Of a DNA stretch of 64,000 nucleotides, positions 20,801-27,628 are shown in pieces. The position numbers and the translations under genes were made by a program. The notes below the pieces were generated by a model that worked only from the letters and a program-made list of their open reading frames with translations, was not told where the DNA came from and did no database searches. The first letter of the stretch is position 1, and each line of letters opens with the position of its first letter. The stretch is from Lactiplantibacillus daowaiensis. Lineage in GTDB: Bacteria; Bacillota; Bacilli; Lactobacillales; Lactobacillaceae. The stretch spans positions 186,001 through 250,000 of the forward strand of contig NZ_BJDJ01000002.1 of NCBI RefSeq assembly GCF_005405085.1, read 5' to 3'.

Positions 20801-21826
20801 TTAACTATTTTCAGAACCTTGATCAACAATTAATTTGATCAAGGAATCCCGGTCGATCTTACCAAAATAGTGCGTCAAATCAAACGGCGCTAACGCAGCG
20901 GTAACTGCGGCTTTCGTATACTTTACCCCCGTCAAACAATCTAATACGGGTTGGACCGGTTGTGCCCCAAAGAAATCACCGTAAACGGTGATGCCGGCAA
21001 TGCGACTCTGCTCAATATGCAGCCGAAATTCGACCGTACCGGCTGGAAAATGGTTACGATGCGTGACTTCAAAAGCAGGTGATTGCCCATAGATCCACTC
21101 CCAGTTTTTAAAGTAACGTTGATTAAGCTCGGCCACCCCGTTTTGCGCCGCGGCATCTAGCGGATACGTTGGTGCCGTAGCTAAGTCCCGGACACCTAGA
21201 ATCTCGCGGGCTAAAATATCACGAAACCCTTCAATCGTCAAATGCTGGTATTTCGGGTCTAAGTACGGCCGCAAATTCGTGACCCGACTTTTAACGGATT
21301 TGATGCCTTTAGAAGCTAACTTGTCAGCCGGCACATTTAACGCATGGCTAATCTGCGTTTGATCGACATCATACATCAATGTGCCATGTGAAAACATCCG
21401 GCCATTTTCCACATGCATGGCATTACCCGAAAACTTTTTACCATCAATCATTAAATCATTGCGGCCACTTAACTCGGCCCCGGTCGCACCCATCGCGTGT
21501 AGTGCACGAATGACCGGTTCAGTAAACCGTTTAAAGTTACCAAAACCATGGCCATCATCTTGGGTAATAAAACTAAAACTGACATTGCCTAAATCATCGA
21601 AAACTGCGCCACCACCGGATGTCCGGCGGGTCAAAATAATATCATGGTCGGTCACGTATTTTTGGTTGATTTCGGCCAAAACATTTTGGTAGCGCCCCAC
21701 AATAATGCAAGGAGAATTGACGTAGAAGTATAAAATCGGTTCTGACAAATCGGCCTGTTCCATTAGATACGTTTCAATCGCTAAATTCGTACGTATGTCA
21801 TGACTAGGACTCGTTAAATACCGCAT
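20801..21826 (-). CDS. lplA: Lipoate-protein ligase A
   Basis: Activates lipoate with ATP and transfers it to lipoyl domains of 2-oxoacid dehydrogenases or the glycine cleavage H protein. The 341-residue protein has the N-terminal catalytic domain with RRTSGGGAVFDDLGN near residues 70-84, the conserved lysine in DGKKFSGNA, and a C-terminal accessory domain, as in LplA. It follows the tyrosine phosphatase gene by 13 bases and probably shares its transcript. The FMN-reductase operon starts from its own promoter just after it. Confidence 0.92.
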   Translation of the reverse strand: MRYLTSPSHDIRTNLAIETYLMEQADLSEPILYFYVNSPCIIVGRYQNVLAEINQKYVTDHDIILTRRTSGGGAVFDDLGNVSFSFITQDDGHGFGNFKRFTEPVIRALHAMGATGAELSGRNDLMIDGKKFSGNAMHVENGRMFSHGTLMYDVDQTQISHALNVPADKLASKGIKSVKSRVTNLRPYLDPKYQHLTIEGFRDILAREILGVRDLATAPTYPLDAAAQNGVAELNQRYFKNWEWIYGQSPAFEVTHRNHFPAGTVEFRLHIEQSRIAGITVYGDFFGAQPVQPVLDCLTGVKYTKAAVTAALAPFDLTHYFGKIDRDSLIKLIVDQGSENS

Positions 21827-21839
21827 CGTACCACTTCCT

Positions 21840-22631
21840 TTAGTCTAAATACAGTTGCCGCAAATCTGCTAATTCATTTTTAGTTAATTTTAATTCCGTC
21901 CGTAAATAATGTTGCATATTGCCTGATTGCCGTTTGATTTCGGCTAAAGCGGCATCCAAATAGTCACCATTTACTGACCACAACGCTTTAATACTCGTCA
22001 ACATTTCAGGTGAGACGCCTTGTGCTTGGGCTTTAGCGACCATCCCGTTAATCCGCTTGATCGATGTTTCATTACTCAACAAGTAATCTTGGCGAATCGT
22101 TTGGGGATCAACGCCTAAAGCACTTAACAAATAAACGGCGCCCATCCCGGTCCGATCTTTACCCGCTGTGCAATGGAACAATAACACTTCATTAGGTTGA
22201 TCGTTAGCTAACAAATTATCGAAAAAGCGTCGATATTCATTCTTCGCATGTTGTTCAGTGGCAATCATCCGATAAACTTTGAGCATATGCCGATAGCCAC
22301 TATCAGGATGCTTTTCTAAGTTAGCCGTCATCTTGTCGGTACCATCTGAGTTCCGCGTTTCATCCACATTGAAAACTGGCGCAAATTGATACTTTGCATT
22401 ACCAGGAACGCGATCGGGATCATCTAAAACTTCTTTAGGTGAACGAAAATCAATATCATAACGGACGCCGTATTGATCTAAAAATTGTAAATCAGCTTCC
22501 GTTAATTGACTTAAATTACCCGTCCGAATGACTTTTTGCCATTTTAATGTATGCCCATCTTGGGTTGGGTAGCCGCCTAATTCCCGGAAATTGATGCCTT
22601 GTTGCATTGTTAACACACGTTCTTTTGCCAT
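21840..22631 (-). CDS. Tyrosine-protein phosphatase, DSP-like (Y_phosphatase3 family)
   Basis: A 263-residue cytoplasmic phosphatase. The P-loop HCTAGKDRTG near residue 156-165 has the CX5R core with the nucleophilic Cys, and NFRELGGYPTQDG and DFRSPKEV near the N-terminus are typical of this bacterial family. Relatives hydrolyse phosphotyrosine or phosphoinositides; the natural substrate is not known here. A GTG four codons upstream is in frame, but AGGTGG lies 8 bases before the ATG at 22629-22631. Confidence 0.88.
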   Translation of the reverse strand: MAKERVLTMQQGINFRELGGYPTQDGHTLKWQKVIRTGNLSQLTEADLQFLDQYGVRYDIDFRSPKEVLDDPDRVPGNAKYQFAPVFNVDETRNSDGTDKMTANLEKHPDSGYRHMLKVYRMIATEQHAKNEYRRFFDNLLANDQPNEVLLFHCTAGKDRTGMGAVYLLSALGVDPQTIRQDYLLSNETSIKRINGMVAKAQAQGVSPEMLTSIKALWSVNGDYLDAALAEIKRQSGNMQHYLRTELKLTKNELADLRQLYLD

Positions 22632-22707
22632 GATACAGTCCACCTATTCTATAAGATTATCAATACTTTTATTCTACCATGGTCAGCCTACTTAGCGATT
22701 AGAAATG

Positions 22708-22740
22708 TTCACCATTAATTGACAAAGCTGTCAACGGTGA
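22708..22740 (+). promoter_or_regulatory. Inverted repeat at the carbonic anhydrase promoter
   Basis: TTCACC and GGTGA arms enclose TTGACA (22719-22724) and its complement TGTCAA (22729-22734). The inner TTGACA could be the -35 element of the downstream gene, with a poor AAAATA -10, so the repeat may be an operator. The binding protein is unknown. Confidence 0.45.
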
Positions 22741-22777
22741 GAAAATAAAAGTATCACTTTAAACGGAGGTTTTATCT

Positions 22778-23413
22778 ATGACACTCGACTATACAACCCA
22801 AGCCACTTGGCAACCAGTTGGCGGTGACCACCAATCCCCAATCGACATTGCCACGGCAACGGCACAACCATCACAATTATCTGCAATCAGTTGGCGCGGC
22901 TTATACCAAGCCAAAACCGTGATTGACGACACCACAACTTTAAAAGCAACTGGGACCGGTTTAGCTTATTTAAATGATCGGGATTTCACGTTTGACCAGA
23001 TCCACTTCCACACGCCAGCAGAACACTTGATTGATGGCGTTGCCGCACCAATCGAATGGCACCTCGTTCATCGTAGCGCTACCGGCCAATTAGCTGTCGT
23101 GGCAATTTTCGGTCGGTTAGGCAAACCCAACGCGAGCTTCCAAGGGTTACTTGATCAATTCACCCCACAGACGAGTCACGACTTAACTGAACCCGTTGAT
23201 TTAACCGAACTATTGCCGGATACTGGTACGGTTTATCATTACCTCGGGTCACTCACCACGCCACCATTAACTGAAACCGTTGAATGGTACGTTTGTGGTG
23301 ACAGTGTCATGATTGGTGAAGCCCAATTAGCCGCTTATCAACACTTATTTGCGGCCAATAACCGCGCAGTCCAGCCCTTAAATGATCGGCCACTCATTGC
23401 TGAACGCTTCTAA
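22778..23413 (+). CDS. cah: Alpha-type carbonic anhydrase
   Basis: Interconverts CO2 and bicarbonate with a zinc-bound hydroxide. The 211-residue protein has the alpha-class signatures: HQSPIDI near the start, zinc histidines in IHFHTPAEH (near residues 74-76) and EWHLVH (near residue 95), and the later LTTPPLTETVEW strand. It has no signal peptide, so it should be cytoplasmic, unlike the mostly secreted bacterial alpha enzymes. AACGGAGG precedes the ATG. Bicarbonate is used by PurK and carbamoyl-phosphate synthase, so a location near the pur and pyr genes makes functional sense. Confidence 0.93.
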   Translation: MTLDYTTQATWQPVGGDHQSPIDIATATAQPSQLSAISWRGLYQAKTVIDDTTTLKATGTGLAYLNDRDFTFDQIHFHTPAEHLIDGVAAPIEWHLVHRSATGQLAVVAIFGRLGKPNASFQGLLDQFTPQTSHDLTEPVDLTELLPDTGTVYHYLGSLTTPPLTETVEWYVCGDSVMIGEAQLAAYQHLFAANNRAVQPLNDRPLIAERF

Positions 23414-23455
23414 TTTTAATCATCGAAGCTTGATTATCTGAAATGAGGTCCGCAT

Positions 23456-24265
23456 ATGTCTAAAAAAATTATCTGGGGGCTCATGGCTTGTGGCGCGTTT
23501 CTACTCTTAATCATCGGGTTAGGTCTTAGCAATCAAATTCACAGTGACAAAACAAGCCATGTGATTTCTGATCAACAGCGACCACTAATTCTAGTCCCAG
23601 GTAGTGATAGTAAGCCAAGTGACTTTGATGATTTGATTGATCGCTTAAACGCCCAATATCAACATCCAGTCGTTAAGTTAACCATCACGGCAAACCAAAA
23701 AATCAGCTTTAATGAAACGCGCACAAAAAACACGCCCTTAAATGATACGATTATTGCCATTCATTTTGAAAATAGTACCGACAACAATGCCACAATGGTT
23801 GAACAGACGAATGGGCTCGCTAAGGCCATGCACTATTTACAACGTCGCCTAGGGTTAAAAACCGCGAATGCCCTTGGTTATTCTAACGGCGGCGTTATCT
23901 TAACTCGTTATTTGGCCGGCTTAGGTAATCGCCAGCCCATTCAAATGCAGAGCATCATGTTAGTTGGGACGCCTTTCTTAGGCACCAACACCAAAAAGCC
24001 TGACACGACGCTATTTACCCCCTTGCTTAACCATCGCAGTCAATTCAAAAGCTTGCATTCAGTCGTCAATGTTGCTGGCGATACTGGCAAAGGCACCGAC
24101 GATATCGTGCCGCTAAGTAGTGTCACTGCTGGGAAGAAACTCTTTATGCACCAAGCTGAACGCTACACACAGATGACGTTTAATGAAGATGGGATTACCC
24201 ATGCCAACTTGATTCATCAAAAGTATTTAGCCCGTTTAGTGCGGCAAAACTTGTTAAATCAGTGA
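23456..24265 (+). CDS. Alpha/beta hydrolase, DUF915 type, membrane anchored
   Basis: A 269-residue protein with an N-terminal membrane segment (about residues 6-25) and the rest outside the membrane. PLILVPGSDSKPSDFDDLI begins the hydrolase fold, and the nucleophile elbow is GYSNGG near residue 142. IVPLSS and a late THANLIHQ histidine provide the expected Asp/His. This is the Lactobacillaceae cell-surface hydrolase type annotated as DUF915, with an unknown ester or peptide substrate. It lies 42 bases after cah. Confidence 0.85.
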   Translation: MSKKIIWGLMACGAFLLLIIGLGLSNQIHSDKTSHVISDQQRPLILVPGSDSKPSDFDDLIDRLNAQYQHPVVKLTITANQKISFNETRTKNTPLNDTIIAIHFENSTDNNATMVEQTNGLAKAMHYLQRRLGLKTANALGYSNGGVILTRYLAGLGNRQPIQMQSIMLVGTPFLGTNTKKPDTTLFTPLLNHRSQFKSLHSVVNVAGDTGKGTDDIVPLSSVTAGKKLFMHQAERYTQMTFNEDGITHANLIHQKYLARLVRQNLLNQ

Positions 24266-24406
24266 GGTTAATCTTTAAAACCAGTATTTGGCATCAAAAA
24301 CCATTTTGGTTCATAAAAGCTGCCAACATATTGCTAGTTTTTATGAGTTGAATCGTTCAAAAATGCATTTGCGGCAAAACCGTGACTACCGATGCTTTTC
24401 GCTTCC

Positions 24407-24581
24407 GGCCAGCAGTAATTCCAGTTGTCGTGGCGACCGGCGCGAGCCTAAAAAGCGGTCTCGCACCTCACTTTGAAGCTTGGCCCACCCCGCCAATCTT
24501 CAAAGCTGTCGGTGGTGTAAATGTCGGCAAAAATCGCCGGCATTTACACCACTTGCACGGCAACTTCCATTACTGCTGACC
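24407..24581 (-). repeat. Cloverleaf element E1 (outer stem with three hairpins)
   Basis: The outer arms 24407-24432 and 24556-24581 pair over about 24 positions, with a 3-base and a 1-base mismatch. Read on the minus strand, three hairpins lie inside. Hairpin A (24511-24551) has a 12-bp stem GTGGTGTAAATG and loop GATTTTT. Hairpin B (24472-24504) has stem TTTGAAG/CTTCAAA, an A-G mismatch, TTGGC/GCCAA, and loop GGGGTGG. Hairpin C (24442-24464) has stem GCGAG/CTCGC, a bulged A, CC/GG, and loop GCTTTTTA. The same plan recurs in E2 and E3. Confidence 0.75.
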
Positions 24582-24610
24582 TCCAACTAAATTGAGCATT
24601 TCGTTACAAC

Positions 24611-24710
24611 GCAAAGAAGTACGTACCCACTTGTGAAGTGCCCTACAATTGTTAGACGAGAAGTCTAATGATTGTAGGGCACTTCATTTAGATACGTACT
24701 TCTTTGTATT
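24611..24710. repeat. Long imperfect hairpin between E1 and E2
   Basis: Arms of about 46 bases: CAAAGAAGTACGTA, then an unpaired patch, then TGAAGTGCCCTACAAT and TTAGAC, repeated inverted around 24658-24661. A short T-run follows on the plus strand, so it could end transcription from the hydrolase side; the stem is much longer than a usual terminator. Confidence 0.65.
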
Positions 24711-24748
24711 TTTAATGATAAGTGTAATTTAGCAACGACAACCTAGAA

Positions 24749-24917
24749 GCCGGTTAGCAAGCGTGAACGTGCTGAAATTGTTCTTTGGCGAGTGTTTTTC
24801 TCGGCTTAGAACAAGGACGTCTTTTGAGATTAGCGGGTTAGGCTAAGCTCAAAAGCGAGGCTAGCGACCGTACTTTGGCGCCAGTCGGTCCCTGCACGAG
24901 AACACTTGCTAACTGGC
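24749..24917 (+). repeat. Cloverleaf element E2 (outer stem with three hairpins)
   Basis: Outer arms 24749-24772 and 24894-24917 pair with few mismatches. Hairpin A (24779-24814) has stem TTGTTCT/AGAACAA and an inner GAG/CTC stem with loop TGTTTTT. Hairpin B (24822-24854) has TTTTGAG/CTCAAAA, an A-G mismatch, TTAGC/GCTAA, and loop GGGTTAG. Hairpin C (24859-24886) has GGCTAGCG/CGCCAGTC, a bulged A, CC/GG, and loop GTACTTT. Hairpin B differs from that of E1 by several compensated base pairs while keeping the same mismatch and loop length. Confidence 0.75.
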
Positions 24918-24965
24918 TGTCAACATTCGAAGACTTTTGTCTCCAACTCGTTTAATTAGTTGTCA

Positions 24966-25940
24966 TTAAGAATTAGCAGTTGCGACAAAGCGAGCTAATT
25001 CGTCAGTCGACATCCCAGCGCTGACCCCAACTAACAGTTTAATCCGTGCTTTTTGGCCATTTAAGCCTTGGCAGAAAATCACGCCCATTTGTTTTAACTG
25101 GACGCCCCCACCTTCGTAATCATAAACATCTTGGGCAATACCGTTAAAACAGCGGGAAACTAGTACGACTGGGATACCCATATCGATTAATTTCTGCACA
25201 GCTGGCAACGTTACTGGCGGTAAATTACCGGCACCTAACGCCTCAATCACGACCCCTTGTGTCGTCGGTTGCGCGATGGCGTCAAATAATTCTGGCCCCA
25301 TCCCAGCATAGGCTTTGATCAAAAAGACATTTTCGGCCACACTTTGAATCGGACAAACCGTCGACCGTAACAAAGATTCAAAGAAGACGACGCCATGCTT
25401 AGCAACTAACCCAATCGGGCCAAACGTTGGGGTCCGGAATGTGGCCACGTTCGTTGTATGCGTCTTCGTGACGTAACGGGCTGAATGAATCTCATCATTC
25501 ATGACCACTAAGACCCCTTTATCGGCAGCATCCGGGGTACTGGCGGTTTGAATCGCTGTTTCTAGATTGTGTAGCCCATCTGAGCCAATCTCGTTAGCGG
25601 AACGCATCGCACCTGTCACGACAACTGGTAATTCATTTGGCAACGTTAAATCTAAAAAATAAGCCGTTTCTTCTAAGGTATCGGTCCCATGTGTGACCAC
25701 GACACCATCGATGCCTTCATGGGCGGCTTTAGCAATCCGTTGCTTTAATTCCAACATCCGCGCCGGTGTAATATGTGGCGATGGCAAATTAAACACATCT
25801 TCAGTGGTTAATTCGATGTCATCAGCAAATGGATATTCATAACTATCTAATGGATTTTGTGCCCCGGGGGCCATATTACCAGCTTCATCGGCAGACATCG
25901 CAATTGTCCCACCGGTATGCAAGACTAAAATTTTTTTCAC
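24966..25940 (-). CDS. ansA: L-asparaginase, cytoplasmic type I family
   Basis: Hydrolyses asparagine to aspartate and ammonia. The 324-residue protein starts KKILVLHTGGTIAMS with the catalytic Thr in TGGTIA near residue 11, and the second site VVTHGTDTLEETAYF carries the Thr-Asp pair near residue 85. No signal peptide is present. The absence of secretion and the overall length fit the type I / short bacterial enzyme. A strong AGGAGG ribosome site lies before the ATG. It stands alone and is divergent from the 3D-domain gene. Confidence 0.92.
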   Translation of the reverse strand: MKKILVLHTGGTIAMSADEAGNMAPGAQNPLDSYEYPFADDIELTTEDVFNLPSPHITPARMLELKQRIAKAAHEGIDGVVVTHGTDTLEETAYFLDLTLPNELPVVVTGAMRSANEIGSDGLHNLETAIQTASTPDAADKGVLVVMNDEIHSARYVTKTHTTNVATFRTPTFGPIGLVAKHGVVFFESLLRSTVCPIQSVAENVFLIKAYAGMGPELFDAIAQPTTQGVVIEALGAGNLPPVTLPAVQKLIDMGIPVVLVSRCFNGIAQDVYDYEGGGVQLKQMGVIFCQGLNGQKARIKLLVGVSAGMSTDELARFVATANS

Positions 25941-26076
25941 TGTTTTCCTCCTAATTAATCGCGCCTAACATCAGTACTCGTAATTTTAGGCTAGCCAGCT
26001 AGGGATTGCAATCACAAAAGCAGACCCCACGTAATCGAACTGTAACAGTTGTACATAAATTGTTAACTGGCAGTCA

Positions 26077-26104
26077 CTGACTTGCAACCCCGACTCGCTA
26101 TAAT
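26077..26104 (+). promoter_or_regulatory. Promoter of the 3D-domain protein gene
   Basis: TATAAT at 26099-26104 is a consensus -10; CTGACT at 26077-26082 is a weak -35 with 16-base spacing. Confidence 0.6.
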
Positions 26105-26153
26105 AAGAATCATTGTTAATTCGGGAAAAAATTTTTGGAGGAATGCTTACAAT

Positions 26154-26552
26154 ATGAAAACCATCGTTAAAACTTTAATGGTCGCTTTATTCGTCACAGT
26201 CGGCTTAATCACCGTCCAAAGTTTTTGTAATTCAGCCACCCCAGCCGTTGCTGCCGCGAGCCGCTTGCAAAAAGGTAAAACGTACGCTGTTAAAGCAACT
26301 GGTTACGACGCCGTTCGTTTAGGTGGTCGGACCGCGTCTGGTTATTTTGTAAACAGCAAAAAGAAAAAAGTCATCGCCGTTGATCCACGGGTCATCAAGT
26401 TAGGCTCAAAAGTCAAAGTTAAAGGTTATGGCACCGCCATTGCTGCTGATACTGGTGGTTTAATCAAAGGTCGGCGCATTGACTTAAATATGAGCACATC
26501 TAAAGCGATTCGCTTTGGTTACCGCACCGTCCAAGTTACCGTTGTCAAATAA
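26154..26552 (+). CDS. Secreted 3D domain-containing protein
   Basis: A 132-residue exported protein. Residues 1-33 form a signal peptide ending AVAA. The mature part is a 3D domain (named for three aspartates), with D in AVDPRVIKLGSKV, AADTGG and RIDLNM. This domain is shared with resuscitation-promoting Sps/YocH-type and MltA-like lytic transglycosylases, so a role in peptidoglycan turnover is likely. There is no extra cell-wall binding domain. The frame extends upstream to 26082, but GGAGG precedes the ATG at 26154, where the signal peptide starts. Confidence 0.88.
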   Translation: MKTIVKTLMVALFVTVGLITVQSFCNSATPAVAAASRLQKGKTYAVKATGYDAVRLGGRTASGYFVNSKKKKVIAVDPRVIKLGSKVKVKGYGTAIAADTGGLIKGRRIDLNMSTSKAIRFGYRTVQVTVVK

Positions 26553-26563
26553 TGCAAGTCCCC

Positions 26564-26600
26564 TAAACCGCTGTCGCTAATGACGGCGGTTTTTATTTTT
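26564..26600 (+). terminator. Terminator after the 3D-domain gene
   Basis: Hairpin AACCGCTGTC/GACGGCGGTT followed by a T-rich run. Confidence 0.88.
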
Positions 26601-26690
26601 TGCCATGCTGGTTCATTAGTCGGTTAGTTACCTCCCCACTAAAGCACTAACTAACTAGGTCCAAAACTGGCACTGCTAACGCTAACGCAA

Positions 26691-26749
26691 AAAAAAGTGA
26701 TCCCCGCAAAAGTCTGTTATCACAAGGCTTTTGCGGGGATCTTTTTTTT
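26691..26749. terminator. Strong bidirectional hairpin upstream of the ABC operon
   Basis: A 14-bp perfect stem GATCCCCGCAAAAG with its complement, A-run before and eight T after. It insulates the ABC operon from upstream transcription. The short stretch 26601-26690 holds an inverted GTTAGTT/AACTAAC pair and nothing else I can support. Confidence 0.85.
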
Positions 26750-26765
26750 AAAATTCCGATAATAG

Positions 26766-26814
26766 TTGACAGTCAGGCTGGTTGCCTTTATAGTTAGTTA
26801 CATAAGTAATTAAC
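26766..26814 (+). promoter_or_regulatory. Promoter and palindromic operator of the Bce/Ytr-type operon
   Basis: TTGACA (26766-26771) and TATAGT (26789-26794) have exact 17-base spacing. A near-perfect inverted repeat, GTTAGTTAC (26793-26801) and GTAATTAAC (26806-26814), starts at the -10 and covers the transcription start, the position of a repressor operator. The GntR/YtrA-type protein encoded inside the operon is the obvious candidate to bind it. Confidence 0.75.
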
Positions 26815-26854
26815 CAAATAACAAATCAACTTAAAAACAAGGGAGTTAGAAATT

Positions 26855-27613
26855 ATGCCTACTACACCAATTATGACGGTTACCGACTTACACAAGACTT
26901 ACGGTAAAGCCGGCAGCAAACAATATGAAGCCTTAAAGGGGATCGACTTCGACGTCCAACCTGGCGAATTCGTCGGCATCATGGGGGCTTCTGGTTCGGG
27001 GAAAACCACCTTACTTAATATGTTGGCAACTTTAGACCAACCAACTAGTGGTGAAGTGACGATCCACCAACAACCCATCACGCATTTGAAAGGGAACCAA
27101 CTCGCTGACTTTCGCGCGAATGAAATTGGCTTTATTTTCCAAGATTTTAACTTACTTGAAACGATGACCGCTTATGAAAACATCGCCTTACCATTGATGT
27201 TACAAAACGTGGCTAGCAAAAAAATCAAACCAGCCGTTGAACAAGTTGCCACCCAATTAGGCATCAACGAATTCTTAAGTAATTATCCTAATGAATTATC
27301 TGGGGGACAAAAACAACGGGTCGCCGCGGCCCGGGCATTAATCAATGAACCCGCCATCTTATTCGGTGATGAACCAACTGGGGCGTTAGATTCTAAGTCC
27401 GCCCGCGAATTACTCGACATGTTCACAAAAATCAATCAAGAACAAGCCGTTTCAATCTTATTAGTCACTCATGACCCCTTCTCAGCCAGTTATTGCCAAC
27501 GCATTTTGTTCATTAAAGACGGTCGCATCGGTCAAGAATTGCATCGTGACCAATTAAGCCGGACAGATTTTTACCAACAAATTCTTGATACCTTAGGGAC
27601 ATTCGAACAATAG
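26855..27613 (+). CDS. ABC transporter ATP-binding protein, BceA/MacB type
   Basis: A 252-residue ATPase with Walker A GASGSGKTT near residues 44-52, Q-loop IFQDFNLLE, signature LSGGQKQRVAAARAL near 147, and Walker B ILFGDEPTGALD. It pairs with the FtsX-type permease 15 bases downstream. Such pairs sense and resist cell-wall peptide antibiotics such as bacitracin or lantibiotics in Firmicutes. Usually a two-component system lies next to them; here a GntR-type regulator takes that place. The drug is not predictable. Confidence 0.92.
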   Translation: MPTTPIMTVTDLHKTYGKAGSKQYEALKGIDFDVQPGEFVGIMGASGSGKTTLLNMLATLDQPTSGEVTIHQQPITHLKGNQLADFRANEIGFIFQDFNLLETMTAYENIALPLMLQNVASKKIKPAVEQVATQLGINEFLSNYPNELSGGQKQRVAAARALINEPAILFGDEPTGALDSKSARELLDMFTKINQEQAVSILLVTHDPFSASYCQRILFIKDGRIGQELHRDQLSRTDFYQQILDTLGTFEQ

Positions 27614-27628
27614 AAAGGAGTCGTACCC

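Larger units (their letters stand above)
24266..24965. other. Gene-free 700-bp region of structured DNA
   Basis: Between two convergent genes (hydrolase and asparaginase) I see no credible coding sequence; short open frames here lie inside inverted repeats. The region holds a weak inverted repeat (about 24278-24344), cloverleaf element E1, a long hairpin, and cloverleaf element E2, listed separately. Confidence 0.8.

Noticed and set aside
24288..24579. Two short plus-strand open frames of 60-65 codons
   Set aside because: Much of their length falls in the folded element E1, they lack ribosome sites, and their composition follows the inverted repeats.
24407..24917. E1 and E2 as a pair of insertion sequence ends or a MITE
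   Set aside because: Their sequences differ too much for recent copies, no transposase or target duplication is visible, and stems show compensated changes instead of decay. Not fully excluded.
26641..26700. Inverted GTTAGTT/AACTAAC pair as a second operator of the ABC operon
   Set aside because: It lies upstream of a strong terminator and outside the promoter; the short arms can occur by chance.
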